This document shows positions 60,387 to 64,000 of a stretch of DNA of 64,000 bases, one piece after another. Numbering within the stretch: position 1 is the first letter of the stretch; the number at the start of each line of letters is the position of its first letter. Source of the stretch: Myxococcus stipitatus. Its GTDB lineage: Bacteria; Myxococcota; Myxococcia; Myxococcales; Myxococcaceae. The position numbers and the translations under genes were made by a program. The DNA is taken from the NCBI RefSeq assembly GCF_037414475.1, contig NZ_CP147913.1, positions 9,372,501 through 9,436,500 of the forward strand. The letters are read 5' to 3'. Below the pieces are notes generated by a model, which saw only the letters and a program-made list of their open reading frames with translations, ran no database searches and was not told the DNA's origin.

Positions 60387-62381
60387 TCACTCGTAGTAGT
60401 CGAATGCGTGCTCGGTCCGGCGGTAACGGTAGACGGCCCACAGCGCCGCGGGTTGTTCGGGAGTCAGGCGCACCTGCACATGAGGGCCTTGCCACAGCGA
60501 GCGCTGGTCCGTCATCAGCTCGTGCACCTGGTACGTCTCGTCCGGACGGGTTCCCAGCCAGTCCAGCGGCAGCTTCAAGAGGGCCTCCTGGGGCGCGTAC
60601 GGGTCCAGGCTCACCGCCACGAGCACGGTGCTGGCGCCGTCGGCGGAGCGCTTGCCGTAGAAGAGGACCCGCTCGTTGTTGGAGTCGAAGAAGCGCAGGC
60701 TGTCGTAGGCGTGCAGCGCGGGGTGCGCGCCGCGCGCGGCGTTGAGCCGGGCAATCCAGTCCCGGATGTTCCCAGGCCGGTCCAGGTCCCACGCCACCAG
60801 CTGGTACTTCTCCGAGTCCAGGTACTCCTCCTTGCCCGGCAACGGGCGGCCCTCACACAGCTCGAAGCCACAGTACATCCCGTAGACCGAGGAGAGCGTC
60901 GCGGCAAGCGCCGCGCGCAGCCGGAAGGCTCCAGGCCCCGCGTTCTGCAACACCTCCGGGAGGATGTCCGGTGTGTTGGGCCAGAGGTTGCCTCGGAAGT
61001 AGTCGGACACGGGCGGCCGGGTGAGCTCCTCCAGATACTCCTGAAGCTCGCCCTTGAAGTTGCGCCACGTGAAGTACGTGTACGACTGCGTGAAGCCCAC
61101 CTTGGCCAGCGCCTTCATCACCTTGGGCCGCGTGAAGGCCTCGGAGAGGAACAGCACGTCGGGGTGCTCGTCCTGCACGCGGCGGATGAGCCACTCCCAG
61201 AACTGGATGGGCTTGGTGTGGGGATTGTCCACTCGGAACGTCCGCACGCCCTGCGCCACCCAGTGGAGCACCACCGACTCCAGCTCCGTCCACAAGGCCT
61301 CGCGCGCGGGGCCCATCCAGTCGAAGTTGACGATGTCCTCATAGCGCTTGGGTGGGTTCTCCGCTGTCTTGATGGTGCCGTCCGGCCGGTGCTGGAACCA
61401 CTCCGGATGCTCCTTCACGTAGGGGTGGTCCGGGGAGCATTGAAAGGCCAGGTCCAACGCCACCTCGATTCCGTGCTTGCTCGCGGTCTGCACGAAGTGG
61501 CGGAAGTCATCGAGGGTTCCCAGCCTCGGATGCACCGCCTTGTGTCCACCTTCCGTGGCGCCGATGGCCCACGGGCTCCCCACGTCATCCGGTCCCGCCT
61601 TCAGGCTGTTGTTCTTGCCCTTGCGCGCGGTGCGGCCAATGGGGTGGATGGGGGGAAGGTAGACGACGTCGAAGCCCAGGCCCTGGATGTATGGCAGCCA
61701 ACCCTCCGCGTCCTGGAAGGTGCCGTGTGTGACGCCATCGCGCTTCGCGGAGCGGGGGAAGAACTCGTACCACGCGCCGAAGCGCGCCTTCTCGCGGTCC
61801 GCGAACACCTCCAGCACCGGCTCGTACCGCCGCGCCAGCGAGCGGTCCGGGTGCGCCGACGCCACCTCCGCCAGCTCCGGCGACAGCGCCACCGCCAACA
61901 GGTCCGGACTCGGGGCCTGACGCAGCCGCGCGGCGGCCTCCGCGAGGACTCGCGCATCCTCCGCGTCCACCGGGCCCGCGCGGGCCGCGGCGCCTTCGAG
62001 CAACGCGGCGCCCTCCAGCAGCTCGCTGCGCACGTCGCGCCCCGCGTCCACCTTGCGCTTCAGCTCGGAGGTCCAGGTCCGGAAGAGGTCCGGCCAGGCT
62101 TCAATCGTGAACTGGTAGCGGCCATTGCGGGCCAGGGGGAACCCGGCTTCCCACGCGTCGTTGCCAAGTGGACGCATGGGGACTTCCCGCCACTCGCTCT
62201 TCGCCGCGACAGGTGCGCTCTGCCGCCAGCGGACGACGGCGACGAGCACGTCATGGCCTTCCTTGAAGATGTCCGCGCGAACGGTGAGGTTCTCTCCGGC
62301 GATGCGCTTGACGGCGTGGCGGCCACCGTCGACTTGGGGCTGGACTCCCTCGATGAACACGCTCCCGATTCGGTCTCTCAT
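60387..62381 (-). CDS. glgE: Alpha-1,4-glucan:maltose-1-phosphate maltosyltransferase (GlgE)
   Basis: This 664-residue GH13_3 enzyme has an N-terminal beta-sandwich (about 1-110), a helical insertion (110-200), then WYEFFPRSAKRDGVTHGTF and VYLPPIHPIGRTARKGKNN. The nucleophile region is VRTFRVDNPHTKP, the acid/base region LFLSEAFTRPKVM, followed by NFKGELQEYL. It extends glucan chains with maltose from maltose 1-phosphate. It is the first gene of the minus-strand operon, with its promoter in the 221 nt shared with a divergent sigma factor gene. No ADP-glucose pathway gene is in the window. Confidence 0.96.
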   Translation of the reverse strand: MRDRIGSVFIEGVQPQVDGGRHAVKRIAGENLTVRADIFKEGHDVLVAVVRWRQSAPVAAKSEWREVPMRPLGNDAWEAGFPLARNGRYQFTIEAWPDLFRTWTSELKRKVDAGRDVRSELLEGAALLEGAAARAGPVDAEDARVLAEAAARLRQAPSPDLLAVALSPELAEVASAHPDRSLARRYEPVLEVFADREKARFGAWYEFFPRSAKRDGVTHGTFQDAEGWLPYIQGLGFDVVYLPPIHPIGRTARKGKNNSLKAGPDDVGSPWAIGATEGGHKAVHPRLGTLDDFRHFVQTASKHGIEVALDLAFQCSPDHPYVKEHPEWFQHRPDGTIKTAENPPKRYEDIVNFDWMGPAREALWTELESVVLHWVAQGVRTFRVDNPHTKPIQFWEWLIRRVQDEHPDVLFLSEAFTRPKVMKALAKVGFTQSYTYFTWRNFKGELQEYLEELTRPPVSDYFRGNLWPNTPDILPEVLQNAGPGAFRLRAALAATLSSVYGMYCGFELCEGRPLPGKEEYLDSEKYQLVAWDLDRPGNIRDWIARLNAARGAHPALHAYDSLRFFDSNNERVLFYGKRSADGASTVLVAVSLDPYAPQEALLKLPLDWLGTRPDETYQVHELMTDQRSLWQGPHVQVRLTPEQPAALWAVYRYRRTEHAFDYYE

Positions 62382-62602
62382 GTCGGCTCGCGGCCCTTAT
62401 AGGTCTGAGGTTGTGGGAAGCCGGGCGGCGTGTCGCGCGGAGGCGTTGGTGAAGGACGGCGCAGACGTGGGCCGCGTTGGCTCGTGAACGTTAGGGATGG
62501 GGCCCCAGGGTGCCCACCCACCGTCCCGGATGGGGCCGAGTGCCCGGCTGCCCATATTTGCCGCTGGGAACCGCCCCATCATTTGCGGTATCCGGGGAAT
62601 AC

Positions 62603-63190
62603 ATGGTTCCGCCTCCACCCACCGCTCAGCGGACGGGCGACATGCCGGACGACAGGGACCTGCTCCAGCAGGTGGCCCTGGGCAGTGGCGCGGCCATGCG
62701 GGGGGTCTATTCCCGCTGCGGGGCGAAGGCGTTCGCGGTGGTGCTGCGGGTGCTGCCCACCCGGGCGGACGCGGAGGAGGTCCTCCAGGAGTCGTTCCTC
62801 GAGGTGTGGCGTCGCGCGCGCGACTTCGACCCGGAGCGGGGCGGGCTGGAGACGTGGGTGATGACGATTGCCCGCACGCGGGCCATCGACCGGCTGCGCT
62901 CCCTGGGAACGGCGGCCCGCGTCGCGGAGGGGGCCACGCATCAGCCCCCGCCCTTGAGTGCCACGCCTCCGTCGCCCGACGACGCGACGGCGTGGGGAGA
63001 GGACCGCGCCAGGGTGCGCGCGGCGTTGAGGACGTTGCCCGCCGAGCAGCGGGCGGTGGTGGAGCTGGCCTACTTCGAGGGGTTGTCCCAGCGGGAGATT
63101 TCGGCGCGCACCGGTGACCCGCTGGGCACGGTGAAGACGCGCGCGCGACTCGCGCTGGAGAAGCTGGCGGAGCTGCTGGGCCCCAAGTGA
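62603..63190 (+). CDS. ECF-type RNA polymerase sigma factor
   Basis: This 195-residue protein has sigma region 2 (about 25-95; ADAEEVLQESFLEVWRRA and TWVMTIARTRAIDRLR) and region 4 (about 135-190; LPAEQRAVVELAYFEGLSQREISART). A linker between them is rich in Pro and Ala. ATG 62603 is chosen for GGGGA upstream; ATG 62642 is an alternative. No anti-sigma gene follows; the next gene, 12 nt on, is a response regulator. It resembles the SigK-like ECF group by eye. It is divergent from glgE. Confidence 0.9.
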   Translation: MVPPPPTAQRTGDMPDDRDLLQQVALGSGAAMRGVYSRCGAKAFAVVLRVLPTRADAEEVLQESFLEVWRRARDFDPERGGLETWVMTIARTRAIDRLRSLGTAARVAEGATHQPPPLSATPPSPDDATAWGEDRARVRAALRTLPAEQRAVVELAYFEGLSQREISARTGDPLGTVKTRARLALEKLAELLGPK

Positions 63191-63202
63191 GGAGCGCGGT
63201 AC

Positions 63203-63877
63203 ATGCGAGAGCGCATCCTGGTGGTGGAGGACGATTCCCGGCTCGGCACACAGCTCGTCGAGCACCTGCGAGGCGCGGGCTTCGAGCCCCTGTGGTGGAC
63301 GGAGGGGCGGAGCCTGCTGCCCGGCGCGCTGCCCGACGTGCGGCTGGTGGTGCTCGACCTGATGCTGCCGGGGACGTACGGGCTGGACATGCTCAAGGCG
63401 CTCCGGGGCTTCTCGGAGGTGCCGGTCCTCGTGCTGAGCGCGCGCAATGACACGTTGGACAAGGTGCGTGCGCTCAAGCTCGGCGCGGATGACTACCTGA
63501 CGAAACCCTTCTGGCCCGAGGAGCTCATCGAACGGGTGCGCGCGCGGCTGCGGCGGCCCGCGCTCTGCAAGGACGGCGCGGTGCTGGAGCTGGGGCCCTT
63601 GCGTGTCGACCTGCACGGCCGCGCGGTTCACGTGGAGGGGCGCGAGGTGGAGCTGACGCGGGTGGAGTTCGAAGTGCTCGCGGCGCTGGCCCGCCGTCCC
63701 AGTGAAGCGGTGACGCGTCAGTGGCTGGCGGAGCACGTGCTGGACCCCACGCGAGAAGGAACCGAACGCACGCTGGATGTGCACGTCTCACGGCTGCGGC
63801 GAAAGCTGGCGCCGGCGCAGTGCGTGGAGACCGTGTGGGGGGTCGGCTATCGCCTGTCCTCGGGGACCCGCGCGTGA
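63203..63877 (+). CDS. OmpR-family response regulator
   Basis: This 224-residue protein has a receiver domain (about 4-115; ILVVEDDSRLG, phospho-acceptor aspartate in VVLDLMLPG, conserved lysine in DDYLTKPFWPEEL) and a winged-helix output domain (about 125-220; ELTRVEFEVLAALARRP, TLDVHVSRLRRKL, TVWGVGYRL). It should be phosphorylated by the histidine kinase whose gene overlaps its stop codon. It starts 12 nt after the sigma factor stop, so the three genes may be one operon. The stimulus is unknown. Confidence 0.96.
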   Translation: MRERILVVEDDSRLGTQLVEHLRGAGFEPLWWTEGRSLLPGALPDVRLVVLDLMLPGTYGLDMLKALRGFSEVPVLVLSARNDTLDKVRALKLGADDYLTKPFWPEELIERVRARLRRPALCKDGAVLELGPLRVDLHGRAVHVEGREVELTRVEFEVLAALARRPSEAVTRQWLAEHVLDPTREGTERTLDVHVSRLRRKLAPAQCVETVWGVGYRLSSGTRA

Positions 63878-64000
63878 AGCTCCGCACCCGGCTGGCGCTC
63901 ACCGCGGTGGTGGCGGTGCTCCCGGTCGTGGTGGCCATGCTGTTGCTTCAGCAGTCGCTCTGGGAGTACTCGCAGGAGGACGCGCTCGAGGCAGCCGTGC
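63874..64000 (+). CDS. Sensor histidine kinase (N-terminal fragment, runs off the window)
   Basis: The frame starts at GTG 63874, overlapping the response regulator stop (GTGA). It encodes a basic start (VKLRTRLALTAVVAVLPVVV) leading into the first transmembrane helix and then a periplasmic start. Only 42 residues are visible, so no kinase motif can be seen. The call rests on position and the membrane helix after a response regulator gene. Confidence 0.75.
   Translation, partial: MKLRTRLALTAVVAVLPVVVAMLLLQQSLWEYSQEDALEAAV

Overview
The window is high-GC DNA with tightly packed genes and many ATGA/GTGA stop-start overlaps. A myxochelin-type siderophore operon, a GlgE glucan operon and a multi-domain NRPS point to a myxobacterium of the Myxococcaceae (Myxococcus, Corallococcus or Stigmatella type). 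The genus is an inference. I see no rRNA, tRNA, CRISPR array or insertion sequence.

Positions 1-15515 (minus strand) hold a catecholate siderophore locus read mxcC-mxcD-mxcE-mxcF-mxcG-class II DAHP synthase-mxcH-lipoprotein-exbB-exbD; exbD runs off the left edge. DAHP synthase feeds the shikimate pathway. MxcD, MxcF and MxcC turn chorismate into 2,3-dihydroxybenzoate, and MxcE loads it on the aryl carrier domain of MxcF. MxcG (C-A-T-reductase, lysine-type code) assembles and reductively releases the product. MxcH, ExbB and ExbD import the ferric siderophore. Fur-box-like sites precede mxcC, mxcD and mxcH with the same layout. Positions 15762-18547 hold a Crp/Fnr regulator, a double cyclic-nucleotide-binding protein and a FadL-type porin.

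Positions 18888-26110 (plus) form the most unusual unit: a T-A-T-C NRPS whose code fits proline, an alpha-oxoamine synthase, a CitE-like lyase, a MaoC-like hydratase and a zinc-free quinone-oxidoreductase-type enzyme, facing a convergent ornithine-cyclodeaminase homologue. I know no product for this set.

Positions 27368-41782 carry a formylglycine-generating enzyme, aspartate 4-decarboxylase, a secreted asparaginase, two membrane proteins, an exported protein of unknown function, a membrane patatin, a HAD phosphatase, an AspT-type aspartate:alanine exchanger and a small beta-barrel protein. Together they suggest asparagine to aspartate to alanine catabolism with antiport. Positions 41997-49055 hold a SulP transporter, a guanidinium exporter under a guanidine-III riboswitch, a beta-barrel protein, an M20 amidohydrolase, a small hypothetical gene and a chemoreceptor.

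Positions 49057-55197 hold an MFS transporter, a polyprenyl synthase/GbsR-type regulator/GGCT/GNAT operon, a small acidic protein, a repeat-bearing 0.6 kb stretch and a nucleoside hydrolase. Positions 55184-62381 (minus) are the complete GlgE operon glgE-treS-mak-glgB, making alpha-glucan from trehalose. The right edge has an ECF sigma factor and a two-component system whose kinase is cut off.
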